DNA of 64,000 bases. Source: DASTFY01 sp963829955. GTDB lineage: Bacteria > Actinomycetota > Acidimicrobiia > Acidimicrobiales > Ilumatobacteraceae. Shown here piece by piece: positions 7,934 through 15,703 of this stretch. The stretch spans positions 62,001-126,000 of the forward strand of contig CAWHKS010000003.1 in assembly GCA_963829955.1 (NCBI GenBank), given 5' to 3'. Under the pieces are notes generated by a model, which saw only the letters and a program-made list of their open reading frames with translations, ran no database searches and had not been told where the DNA came from. The number at the start of each line of letters is the position of its first letter. Position 1 is the stretch's first letter. The position numbers and the translations under genes were made by a program.

Positions 7934-8635
7934 TCAGCGGCCGGTGGCCGAGAAGTGCTGGTAATCCTTGGCCGTCCGGAACGTTCCGCCCCACGTCCAG
8001 CCGATGAAGCGGAAGGCGCCGACCACGGCGTCGTCGGGATGGATCATGCCGGGGTCCCTGCGGGTGCGGTCGGCGTACGGCGCGCCGGCGGGCGGGTCGA
8101 CCCGGATGCCCCGCACCCACGGGTTCTGGACCGGGTTGATGTCGATGGCCCACCCGTAGCTGTGCTCGCTGAAGACGCCGGGCCTGCCGTCGATGTTCCG
8201 GCAGTTGAACGCGCTGGTGTTGTTGGCGGCCATCGACGCCGCGTCGTCGGCGCCGAAGTCGTCGACGAGTTGGATGCGCTGGATCGGGAAGCGGGCTGCG
8301 AACAGCGCTCCGAAGACCCCGACGACGGCGTCAGCGTGGGCCTGGTGGATGACGAGGTTGCCGCCGTGCACGTTCCCGTCGAAGCCCCAGTAGGTGACGG
8401 TGAGTAGCCGGAGCTGGTCGAGGCCGACAGGGCAGCCCGGCCGCCACGAGCGCCCGACCATCAGGTCGCGCACGGCGGGCGGGATCGGCTCGGCCCGGCC
8501 CGAGTAGGTCTGGGTGGGCGCGACGGTCGCCGGCAGCGTGCCCCGGGTGACCGGCGGCGCGGTCTTGGGCGCCGGCACGGTGCAGGCGGCGGTCAGGAGC
8601 GCGGCCACACCGAAGGCCACCATCGTGCGTCGCAC
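7934..8635 (-). CDS. Secreted M15-family D,D-carboxypeptidase-like lipoprotein
   Basis: This is a 233-residue exported peptidase. A short signal (VRRTMVAFGVAALL) ends at the lipobox LTAAC. The catalytic domain shows the M15 zinc motif SEHSYGWAIDINP (S-x-H-x4-A-x-D) and a late GMIHPDD and HFSATG, supplying the remaining ligand and catalytic residues. M15C enzymes cut peptide stems of peptidoglycan (D-Ala-D-Ala or L-Ala-D-Glu type); the exact bond is unknown. An ATG 12 nt further in (8623) is an alternative start. Stop codons of this gene and the molybdenum hydroxylase-like gene face each other 21 bp apart. Confidence 0.8.
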   Translation of the reverse strand: MRRTMVAFGVAALLTAACTVPAPKTAPPVTRGTLPATVAPTQTYSGRAEPIPPAVRDLMVGRSWRPGCPVGLDQLRLLTVTYWGFDGNVHGGNLVIHQAHADAVVGVFGALFAARFPIQRIQLVDDFGADDAASMAANNTSAFNCRNIDGRPGVFSEHSYGWAIDINPVQNPWVRGIRVDPPAGAPYADRTRRDPGMIHPDDAVVGAFRFIGWTWGGTFRTAKDYQHFSATGR

Positions 8636-8835
8636 CCCACCAGCGTGCCAGCCCACCCGCCGTTCCCTGCGGCACCCCGCTCTGCTGGCGATTCGACGTC
8701 GATTCGGCGGACGAACTCTGAGCCCGGTGAGCCGCAAACGGCGCGTTCGGCTCAGAGCTCGGGCGGAGGGCCCGGCGAGTCGCGATGCCGGCCGCCGCTA
8801 CCATGCGGGGCCCGCCCTGCTCGAAGGAGCCCGCC

Positions 8836-9183
8836 ATGCAGAAGCCGCTCGGTCCCTACACGCCCGTCGTGCGGGCCGGTGACTGGCTGATCGTGTCCGG
8901 CCAGGTCGGCGCCCAGGACGGCGTCCTGGCCGACGGCGTCCCCGCCCAGACCGCGCAGGCCATCGAGAACCTGAGTGCGCAGCTCGCCACCATGGGCGCC
9001 ACGCTCGCCGACATCAAGAAGACGCTCTGCTTCCTGATCGACATGGAGGAGTTCGCCACGTTCAACGAGGCGTACATCGCCGGGTTCGGGGACAGCCGCC
9101 CGGCCCGCTCCACGGTGGCCGTGGCCGCCCTCCCCATGGGTGCGCAGGTGGAGATCGAGGCCTGGGCCTACAAGCCCGAGTGA
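8836..9183 (+). CDS. RidA/YjgF/Rid family deaminase
   Basis: This 115-residue Rid-family protein hydrolyses reactive enamine/imine intermediates produced by PLP enzymes. The family pattern is present: GPYTPVVRAGDWLIVSGQ at the N-terminus, a central KKTLCFLIDMEEF, the conserved arginine in SRPARSTVAV, and a closing VEIEAWAYK. The start at ATG 8836 is chosen over an upstream in-frame ATG (8785) because a GAAGGAG ribosome-binding site lies 6-7 nt before it. A PLP decarboxylase lies a few genes downstream on the same strand, which fits a damage-control role, although the link is inference. Confidence 0.88.
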   Translation: MQKPLGPYTPVVRAGDWLIVSGQVGAQDGVLADGVPAQTAQAIENLSAQLATMGATLADIKKTLCFLIDMEEFATFNEAYIAGFGDSRPARSTVAVAALPMGAQVEIEAWAYKPE

Positions 9184-9193
9184 TGGCTGTGTG

Positions 9194-9778
9194 ATGCCGC
9201 GGCAGAAGGGGCGGGGCGAACCGGTCCGCTGCGAATGGGCGCTCGGCCACCCGATCGTCACCGCCTACCACGACGACGAGTGGGGGGCGCCGAAGCGGGA
9301 CTCACGCACGCTGTTCGAGTTCCTGATCCTCGAGGGCGCGCAGGCCGGCCTGTCGTGGCGCACGATCCTGAACAAGCGGGAGGGCTACCGCGCCGCCTTC
9401 GCCGGGTTCGACCCCGCCAAGGTCGCCGCCTTCGACGAGCACGACACCGAACGCTTGCTGGCGGACCCCGCCATCGTGCGCAACCGGGCCAAGATCGCCG
9501 CGACCCTCGGCAACGCGCGGGCGTGGCTCGAGCTCGACGACCCGGTGGCGTTCCTCTGGGACTTCGTCGACGGCCGTCCGGTCCAGGGCCGCTACCGGTC
9601 CCTGGATGAGATCCCCGCCACGACCGAGGTCTCCGAACGGATGAGCAAGGAGCTGAAGCGGCGAGGGTTCCGCTTCGTCGGTGGCACGATCTGCTACTCG
9701 CTGATGCAGGCCTGCGGCCTCGTCAACGACCACGTCATGAGCTGCTTCCGCCAGCGCGAGTGCGCCGCGCTAGCGTGA
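9194..9778 (+). CDS. tag: DNA-3-methyladenine glycosylase I
   Basis: This 194-residue base-excision repair enzyme removes 3-methyladenine from alkylated DNA. The structural zinc ligands of Tag are all visible: Cys in RCEWAL, His in AYHDDEWG, and His/Cys in NDHVMSCFR. The catalytic region has LILEGAQAGLSW and FVGGTICYSLMQACG. The start ATG 9194 follows the ridA stop by 10 nt; an in-frame GTG directly before it is equally possible. The stop overlaps the start of the small membrane-protein gene (GTGA). Confidence 0.93.
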   Translation: MPRQKGRGEPVRCEWALGHPIVTAYHDDEWGAPKRDSRTLFEFLILEGAQAGLSWRTILNKREGYRAAFAGFDPAKVAAFDEHDTERLLADPAIVRNRAKIAATLGNARAWLELDDPVAFLWDFVDGRPVQGRYRSLDEIPATTEVSERMSKELKRRGFRFVGGTICYSLMQACGLVNDHVMSCFRQRECAALA

Positions 9779-9939
9779 TCGCCGTGGCCGGCCCCATCGC
9801 CATCGTCGCCTTCCTGCTCCTGCTGCCGGTGGTGATCCTCGTGGCCTCCACCGTCGGTGCCGCGCTGTTCGGCAACCTGCTGACGGGCGATGCCGAGGAC
9901 CGCCACGAGGGCAGCGAGCTCGTCGATCTGACCCGCTGA
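9775..9939 (+). CDS. Small single-pass membrane protein, 54 residues
   Basis: A GTG start overlaps the tag stop by 4 nt (GTGA) and opens a 54-codon frame. Residues 3-38 are strongly hydrophobic (PIAIVAFLLLLPVVILVAS, then TVGAALFGNLL). The last 15 residues are acidic and end ELVDLTR. The translational coupling and good hydrophobic pattern argue that it is real. I know of no family for it, so the function is unknown. A membrane partner role beside a cytoplasmic DNA-repair enzyme would be unexpected, so the coupling may be only transcriptional economy. Confidence 0.6.
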   Translation: MIAVAGPIAIVAFLLLLPVVILVASTVGAALFGNLLTGDAEDRHEGSELVDLTR

Positions 9940-9968
9940 GCCCGCCCCGCCCGGGACGGGCGGCGTGC

Positions 9969-9974
9969 CATCCT
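9969..9974 (+). promoter_or_regulatory. Candidate leaderless -10 box for the PLP decarboxylase
   Basis: CATCCT lies 7 nt before GTG 9982. It is a weaker match (C instead of T at the first position) to the boxes seen before fxsA and crtZ. Confidence 0.35.
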
Positions 9975-9981
9975 GTCCGGC

Positions 9982-11343
9982 GTGCATCGTCTGGACGCCG
10001 ACAACGAGGTGCTGATCCAGGCCGTCATCCGCTACGCCGTCGAGCGCCTGCGGATGGATCCCCCGCCGCTCGACCACCCCCGCACAGAAGAGGAGCTGCG
10101 GGCCATGGCCGGGCACACCGTGACCCCGGGTGGGGTCGGCGGGCTGGAGGCCCTGCGCATCTTCAGCGAGGTGCTGGCGCCGGCCTGCATCTCCATCGAC
10201 CATCCGCGATTCCTTTCCTTCGTGCCGTCGGCGCCCACCGAGGCGGCCACGCTGTTCGACCTCGTGGTCGGGGCAGGCGGGATGTTCGGCGGCACGTGGA
10301 TGGAGTCGTCCGGCGCGGTGTTCGCCGAGAACGAGGCGCTGCGGTGGCTGGCCGACCTGGCCGGCCTCCCGCCGTCTGCCGGCGGGGTCTTCGTGTCCGG
10401 CGGGTCGGCGGGCAACCTCTCGGCGCTGGTAGCGGCCCGCTTCCGGTGGCGGCTCGAAGACCCGGCGCGCCAATCCGTCCGGCCGCTGCTCGTGGCCTCC
10501 GAAGGTGCGCACTCGTCGGTCATCTCCGCAGCAAAGGTCATGGACGCTGACGTCCTCGCGGTGAGCACCGACGAGCGAGGCCGGGCCGATGGTGCGGCGT
10601 TCGCGGCCGGCGTCGACGCGCTCTCGCCCGCCGAGCGCGACCGCGTGGCGGCCGTCGTGGCCACCGCGGGCACGACCAACCTGGGTGTCATCGACGACCT
10701 GGCCGGGATCGCCGAGGTGGCGTCGGACCTGGGCGCGTGGTTCCACGTCGATGCCGCGTACGGCGGCGCGGCGATGGCCGTGCCCCGCGTCCGGCCGCAG
10801 TTCGACGGGATCGAGCGGGCCGACAGCTTTGTGGTCGATCCTCACAAGTGGCTGTTCGCCCCCTTCGACTGCGCGGCGCTGGTGTACCGCGACCCGGCCA
10901 TCGCCAGGGCCACCCACACCCAGCACGCCGAATATCTCGACGTCGTCACCGAGCAGCCGCACTGGAACCCCAGCGACTACGCGTACCACCTGTCCCGCCG
11001 AGCGCGGGGACTGCCCTTCTGGTTCTCGCTCGCCACCCACGGCACGGATGCCTATGCCGACGCGGTGGTCGTCGGCATCGACCTGGCCGAGGCCGCGGCG
11101 GCGCTCATCCGCCAGTCCGACCACCTGGAGTTGGTGGTGGAGCCCGGGTTGTCGATCGTGGTGTTCCGGCGCCTGGGTTGGAACCGCGACGACTACTACG
11201 CGTGGAGCGACCGCATCGTCGACGAGGGACTGGCCTTCGTCGTGCCCACTTCGTGGAAGGGCGAGACCGTCTTGCGGTTCTGCTTCGTGAACCCCAGCAC
11301 GACGCCCGACGACATCGAGCTCATCCTCGACTCGTTGGTCTGA
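9982..11343 (+). CDS. Group II PLP-dependent amino-acid decarboxylase-like protein
   Basis: This 453-residue enzyme belongs to the aromatic-L-amino-acid/glutamate decarboxylase fold. The PLP-binding lysine is in SFVVDPHKWLF, with the aspartate that contacts PLP in WFHVDAAYGG and the phosphate-binding region in FVSGGSAGNLSAL. HPRFLSFVPSAPT and TWMESSG match the N-terminal substrate region of bacterial tyrosine/valine decarboxylase-like proteins. The substrate cannot be read from sequence. GTG 9982 gives the usual family N-terminus. The gene lies between tag and crtZ on the same strand. Confidence 0.87.
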   Translation: MHRLDADNEVLIQAVIRYAVERLRMDPPPLDHPRTEEELRAMAGHTVTPGGVGGLEALRIFSEVLAPACISIDHPRFLSFVPSAPTEAATLFDLVVGAGGMFGGTWMESSGAVFAENEALRWLADLAGLPPSAGGVFVSGGSAGNLSALVAARFRWRLEDPARQSVRPLLVASEGAHSSVISAAKVMDADVLAVSTDERGRADGAAFAAGVDALSPAERDRVAAVVATAGTTNLGVIDDLAGIAEVASDLGAWFHVDAAYGGAAMAVPRVRPQFDGIERADSFVVDPHKWLFAPFDCAALVYRDPAIARATHTQHAEYLDVVTEQPHWNPSDYAYHLSRRARGLPFWFSLATHGTDAYADAVVVGIDLAEAAAALIRQSDHLELVVEPGLSIVVFRRLGWNRDDYYAWSDRIVDEGLAFVVPTSWKGETVLRFCFVNPSTTPDDIELILDSLV

Positions 11344-11367
11344 CTCGATGACCTGAGAGCGCTCGTC

Positions 11368-11373
11368 TAGCGT
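11368..11373 (+). promoter_or_regulatory. Candidate leaderless -10 box for crtZ-like gene
   Basis: TAGCGT is 7 nt before GTG 11381, with no Shine-Dalgarno sequence between. It suggests that the crtZ-like gene has its own promoter separate from the decarboxylase gene. Confidence 0.45.
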
Positions 11374-11380
11374 CGGCGGC

Positions 11381-11896
11381 GTGACGGTGCCGGCGTTCCT
11401 CGGGCTCGCCGCGCTGTCGTTCGTGCTCATGGAGCCCGTGACGTACGCGGTCCATCGCTGGGTCATGCACGGTCCTGGGCAAACGCTGCACCGCAGCCAC
11501 CACCGCCCGCCGGCAAGAGGGCTGGAGGCCAACGACCTCTTCCCCGTGGGGTTCGCATCGCTGGTGGGGGTCGCCCTGGCCGTCGGCTTCAACGTCCCCG
11601 GGCTCGCCTGGTTGGTCCCGATCGGAACCGGGGTCACGCTGTATGGACTGGCGTATGGCCTCGTGCACGACGGCGTCGTCCACGGTCGCCTGCCCGCCGT
11701 CCGTCGCCTCTCCAACCCGTACTTGCGCTCGCTGGCCGCCGCCCATCGCGTGCACCACCTCTTCGGCGGCGAGCCCTACGGGATGCTGGCCCCGTTCGTC
11801 CCCGCACGGGTGCGGTCAAGGGCGGCAGCCGTCGATCGTCACCCGCTCGACCGGTCGAGCGGGTCGACGCCGTCCCACGTGCCGACGCTCCGGTAG
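11381..11896 (+). CDS. CrtZ-like carotenoid hydroxylase (fatty acid hydroxylase superfamily)
   Basis: This is a 171-residue di-iron membrane hydroxylase. The histidine pattern of beta-carotene hydroxylase CrtZ is complete: HRWVMH, HRSHHR, a middle LVHDGVVH, and HRVHH. Hydrophobic helices lie at about residues 5-25 and 52-95. CrtZ hydroxylates the C3 position of beta-ionone rings, yet no cyclase gene is visible in the adjacent pathway, so either a cyclase lies elsewhere or this enzyme acts on another site. Its last 58 bp overlap the 3' end of the crtA-like gene on the other strand. Confidence 0.8.
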   Translation: MTVPAFLGLAALSFVLMEPVTYAVHRWVMHGPGQTLHRSHHRPPARGLEANDLFPVGFASLVGVALAVGFNVPGLAWLVPIGTGVTLYGLAYGLVHDGVVHGRLPAVRRLSNPYLRSLAAAHRVHHLFGGEPYGMLAPFVPARVRSRAAAVDRHPLDRSSGSTPSHVPTLR

Positions 11897-12549
11897 GGGC
11901 GGAAACGGGCGAAGAGCTGCTCCCCGTACCAACCGTCGATCCGGGTGCGCCGGACGGCCTCGACGTGCCGTGGGGCGGAGTAGGCGAAGGCGCGGGCGTC
12001 GGCCACGTCCCGCCACAGGCTGAACGTGGCCTGGCGACCGACCGGCGCCTCGCCCACGCCCACAAGGGCCAGCAGGCCTGGCGCTCTCGCGACCTCCGCG
12101 CTGACCTGGTGACCGGCGGCGATGAAGGGCTTCCAACTCCGCAGGCGCACAGTCGCCCGTGTGAGGACGGCGACGGGCCCGGGACCGGGCGCGGCGCGCG
12201 CCACCTCCCCGGCGACGTCGCATCCTCGCCACGTGCCGTGGCCGCCCAACGTCCGAAGCCTGACGGTGTAGGTCTCTTCGGCATCGGCCCAGCGCCCGGC
12301 CACCGGCGAGTGGGCCAGGAACCCGTCGAGCGCGCCGTCGTCCTCCCACACGGCGAAGACCGCCGTCCGGAGCGGATCGATGCCGGCGCCGGTGTCGCGG
12401 CCGCGGCCCGTGCCGAGGAGGCGCCAGAACGTCAGGCCGTCCGTGTGCCCCAGGTGCCGCCGGTCCGTGGCGAGACGGGTCAGCGCCCGCCCGGCCCGCC
12501 CGGGCCGCTCTCGCACCAGGTGGAACGACGCGACTCTGGTGCCCGGCAT
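11839..12549 (-). CDS. CrtA-like (spheroidene monooxygenase-like) carotenoid oxygenase
   Basis: This 236-residue protein resembles CrtA, the haem-associated monooxygenase that introduces keto groups at C2 of acyclic carotenoids. Family features are VASFHLVRERPG at the start, TFWRLLGTGRGRD, TRATVRLRSWKPF and a late TFSLWRDVADARAFAY and DGWYGEQLFARF. The start MPGTRV at 12549 fits the family; an upstream ATG at 12588 would collide with the divergent plsY-like gene. Location beside the carotenoid operon supports the assignment. If functional, it would oxidise an acyclic end group, which agrees with the lack of a cyclase here. Confidence 0.78.
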   Translation of the reverse strand: MPGTRVASFHLVRERPGRAGRALTRLATDRRHLGHTDGLTFWRLLGTGRGRDTGAGIDPLRTAVFAVWEDDGALDGFLAHSPVAGRWADAEETYTVRLRTLGGHGTWRGCDVAGEVARAAPGPGPVAVLTRATVRLRSWKPFIAAGHQVSAEVARAPGLLALVGVGEAPVGRQATFSLWRDVADARAFAYSAPRHVEAVRRTRIDGWYGEQLFARFRPYRSVGTWDGVDPLDRSSG

Positions 12550-12557
12550 CGCCGGAC

Positions 12558-13175
12558 ATGCTCGCAGGGGGCTCGGTGATCGAGGCAACCGGACTGGCCG
12601 TCGTCCTCACGGTGGTGGTCGGCTATCTGCTGGGCTCGATGCCGGTGGCCGTGCTGGTGGCCCGGGCGCGGGGCGTGGACATCCGGGCGGTGGGCGATCG
12701 CAACCCCGGCTACTGGAACGCCAAGGACACACTGGGGCGCCGGGCCGCCGTCCCGGTCTTCGTGGGCGATGTCGCCAAGGGCGCGCTCGCCGCCCTCGTC
12801 GGCCTCGTGCTGGCCGAGCCGTGGTGGGTCGGCTATGTCGGCGCGGCGGCGGCGATGGTGGGACACGCCTGGCCCGTGTTCGCGGGGTTCCGCGGCGGAC
12901 GGTCGGTGCTGGCCTTCGTCGGCGGGATGCTCGTGCTGGCACCGGTGCCGGCGCTGATCGCCGCCGTCCTCTGCGCGGTCGTCACGCTCGTGACGCGACG
13001 CTTCGCGATCGGCGCCCGCGTTGCGGTCTTCGGCTTCCCCGTGATCCAGGCCCTGTTCGAGCCGCGGGCGCGCGTCGCCGCTACGGGCGCGCTCATGTGC
13101 ATCATCGGTCTGCGCTTCGCCATGGCGGCCTACGGCGAGCGCCACGCCGCCGCCGGTGGCACCGGCCGCGGGTAG
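12558..13175 (+). CDS. PlsY-like glycerol-3-phosphate acyltransferase, variant motif
   Basis: This 205-residue polytopic protein has the PlsY layout: GYLLGSMPVAVLVAR (motif 1), then DIRAVGDRNPGYWN, and GHAWPVFAGFRGGRS (motif 3). PlsY normally uses acyl-phosphate to acylate glycerol 3-phosphate. The usual GSGNxGxTN motif is replaced here by GDRNPGYWNAKDTLG, which alters the phosphate-binding loop. It is divergent from crtA (8 bp gap) and its 3' end overlaps the glycosyltransferase gene by 46 bp. A housekeeping lipid role is the default; acylation of a carotenoid glycoside is a speculative alternative suggested by position. Confidence 0.75.
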   Translation: MLAGGSVIEATGLAVVLTVVVGYLLGSMPVAVLVARARGVDIRAVGDRNPGYWNAKDTLGRRAAVPVFVGDVAKGALAALVGLVLAEPWWVGYVGAAAAMVGHAWPVFAGFRGGRSVLAFVGGMLVLAPVPALIAAVLCAVVTLVTRRFAIGARVAVFGFPVIQALFEPRARVAATGALMCIIGLRFAMAAYGERHAAAGGTGRG

Positions 13176-14258
13176 GTGCGGCCCCGCCAGGTCCGCCCCG
13201 GCCGGATGGCCCCCCACAGCACGCGGAGCACCGCGGCGGAATCGGCCACGGGGGACAACCAGTACGCCAGGTCTCTCCGCTCGTAGGCCCGGGCGGTCCC
13301 GGCCAGCGTGCCCGCGCGCAGGACCAGCAGTGCGAGGTCGAGCGCGTCGGCACGGCGCAGCAGCAGTCGGGGCAGGGGCAGGGCCTGGGTCACCAGCAAG
13401 GTGAGCCCGTCGGCGACCTGCGCGGCGACCGTGGTGACGTCGGGCAGGGGGAGCGATCGTCCCCAGGCGCGCCAGGCGTCGCCGGCGCTCGTGTGCATGC
13501 GGACGCGCAACGCCGAGGTGCCGTCGAGCAGGCCGGTCCGCCATCCCCGGGAGGCGAGGCTGCGGGCCAGCGCGACATCATCGGTGATGTTCCCCGCCGC
13601 GGCCGTGTACCCACCGGCGCCGAGCAGGTCGGCGCGGCGGGCGGCGGTGCACTGCCCGTTGGCCAGGACCCGCCCCGGTCGCGCGGGCGAAGCTGCCGGA
13701 GGGCCGAACCGGTAGACGAGCGTCGTGAGCAAGGCGGGGTGGAGGACCCGCAGCGGTGCCGTCGGGCACACGAAGCGCCCGGCCACGGTGGCCATGTCGA
13801 GTCCGTCCGCCTGCACTCGCTCGACGAGCGCGTGGGCCAGTCCGGGCGACGGTTCAACGTCGGCGTCGAAGCAGACGACCCAGTCCCCGCGCGGCGCGCA
13901 GACCCTGGTCCAACGCCCATGGCTTGCCCACCCAACCGCGAGGCAGCGGGGCACCGGTGATGACGGTGGCCCCGAGGTCGCGGGCGAGCGCGGCGGTCCC
14001 GTCGCGGGAGCCGTCGTCGACGACGATCACTTCCATCACCGAACGGTCGGTGGCCAGCAGCTGGAGAAGGGGCAACAGGCGATCCTCCTCGTCCCGCGCC
14101 GGGATGACGGCAGAGATGGTTGCGTCCGCATCGATGTCTGCCGACGGCGCGGCAGACCCGACCGTGAGCGGCTCGGGGCGTCGTGCCGCCCGCGCCAGGC
14201 GGGCGGCCACCACGACGGTGGCCGCCAGCCTCGCCGCCAGCCAGAGGCGGCCGATCAC
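13130..14258 (-). CDS. Family 2 glycosyltransferase of the carotenoid operon, with apparent frameshift
   Basis: The N-terminal frame (from GTG 14258) has a transmembrane start and the GT-A core ISAVIPARDEEDR, VIVVDDGSRDGT and GWVGKPWALDQGL. The C-terminal frame continues with GDWVVCFDADVEPSP (the DxD metal site), NGQCTAARR and ITDDVALARSLASRGW, then C-terminal membrane segments. The frames join as AARGDWV if one G is added to the run at 13885-13888, so an indel error is likely. The protein would be about 375 residues. It resembles CruC/CrtQ-type enzymes that glycosylate hydroxylated carotenoids. The start overlaps the crtD-like stop (GTGA), making it the last gene of the operon. Confidence 0.78.
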
Positions 14259-15703
14259 CAGCCGTCCTCACGCACGAGGTCGGCGACGATGCGGGCGCTC
14301 ATCGCCACCAGCGGCAGACCACCGCCAGGATGGCTGGACCCCCCGGCCAGGTACAGGCCGCGGTAAGGCCCCCTGTTGCCTGGGCGCAGGAAGGCCGCCC
14401 GCCGCCCGTTCGAGGACGTGCCATAGATGGCCCCGCCGGGGCTGCGGTACCGGTCAGCCAGGTCGGCCGGCGCCAGGCACTCGCTGAAGAGGAGCCGGGG
14501 CCGGAGGTCGGGGCCCCGGGCCGCCAGCCGCTCCAGCAGCAGGTCGCGGTAGGCCGCCCGGTCGACCCGCCGCCCGTGCGGAGCGTTGACCAGAAGGAAC
14601 CAGTTCTCGTGACCGGCCGGCGCCTGGCTGGCATCGGTGACGGAGGAGACGCAGGTGTAGATGGTCGGGTCGTCCGCGACGGCGCCTTCGCGGAGCTGAC
14701 GGAACTCGAGCGCGCCGTCCTCGGGGAACCAGACGGTGTGGTGGTGCAGGCCGGGCGTGATGTGCCGGACACCGGCCAGCACCACGAAGCCGGACAGCGA
14801 ACGTCCCGCCCTCGTGGCGCGGCGGTGCGCGCGGGGCTCCGGCACGAGGTCCCCGTAGAGGTGTTCGGCATCGACGTTGGCGACGACGATGTCGGCGCGG
14901 CACCGCTCGCCATCCGCCGTGCGCACACCGCGCACGCGTCCTCCGGACACTTCGACCGAGCCGACCTCCACGCCGGTGACCACGTCCACCCCGCAGGCGA
15001 TGGCGACGCCGACGAGCTCGTCCCGCAACGCCCCGAGACCACCCGGCGGGTACCAAACGCCCTCCCGGGCCTCGATGGAGGGGATGCAGGCCAGCGTGGC
15101 CGGCGCGAGCCGGGGGGACGACCCGGAGTAGGTCGCGTAGCGGCCGGCCCACTGCACCAGCCGGGGATCGGTGAAGGCGGCCCGCGCCGCGGAGTCCAGC
15201 GTGCGCAGCGGATCGACCGCGGGCAGGTCCCGGGGTGAGCGCAGGCGTTTCAGGAGCGCGGGGCCGCCGGTCATCGGCCCGGCCAGGAACGTGCGCCGGG
15301 CGACCTCCCACACGCGGGCGCCGCGCGCTTCGAAGCGGCGGTAGGCCGCACCGCCGCCCGGGCTGAACTGCTCGATGGCGGTGGCCGTGGCCTCGGGACC
15401 GTCGAGCGTGTCGAAGCCCGATCCGTCGGGCCAGCGGTGGCGGAGCTGCGGGTCCAATCGGCGCAGTGGCACGGCGTCGGCCAGGCAGGTGCCAGCGACA
15501 CGGAACAGCTCGTCGAAGACCGACGGCAGCGTGAGGAGCGATGGCCCGGCGTCGAAACGGAAGCCCTCCCGTTCCACGACAGCCAGCTTCCCGCCCAGCT
15601 CTGCCCGGCGTTCGAGGATGGTCACCCCGTGGCCGGCCGCGCGCAGGCGGATGGCGGCGGCCAGACCGCCCACCCCTCCACCGATGACGACGACCTCAGC
15701 CAC
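14255..15703 (-). CDS. CrtI/CrtD-type carotenoid desaturase (probable 3,4-desaturase)
   Basis: This is a 482-residue FAD enzyme of the phytoene-desaturase family. It has the dinucleotide fold VVVIGGGVGGLAAAIRL at the N-terminus, ERRAELGGK, FDAGPSLLTLP, and the C-terminal FAD motif LYLAGGSSHPGGGLP. It is distinct from the CrtI encoded upstream in the same operon. Directly following a CruF-type hydratase gene, it is best explained as a CrtD-like desaturase acting on 1-hydroxy carotenoids. Start GTG 15703 overlaps the cruF stop by 8 bp, and its own stop overlaps the glycosyltransferase start. Confidence 0.82.
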   Translation of the reverse strand: MAEVVVIGGGVGGLAAAIRLRAAGHGVTILERRAELGGKLAVVEREGFRFDAGPSLLTLPSVFDELFRVAGTCLADAVPLRRLDPQLRHRWPDGSGFDTLDGPEATATAIEQFSPGGGAAYRRFEARGARVWEVARRTFLAGPMTGGPALLKRLRSPRDLPAVDPLRTLDSAARAAFTDPRLVQWAGRYATYSGSSPRLAPATLACIPSIEAREGVWYPPGGLGALRDELVGVAIACGVDVVTGVEVGSVEVSGGRVRGVRTADGERCRADIVVANVDAEHLYGDLVPEPRAHRRATRAGRSLSGFVVLAGVRHITPGLHHHTVWFPEDGALEFRQLREGAVADDPTIYTCVSSVTDASQAPAGHENWFLLVNAPHGRRVDRAAYRDLLLERLAARGPDLRPRLLFSECLAPADLADRYRSPGGAIYGTSSNGRRAAFLRPGNRGPYRGLYLAGGSSHPGGGLPLVAMSARIVADLVREDGW

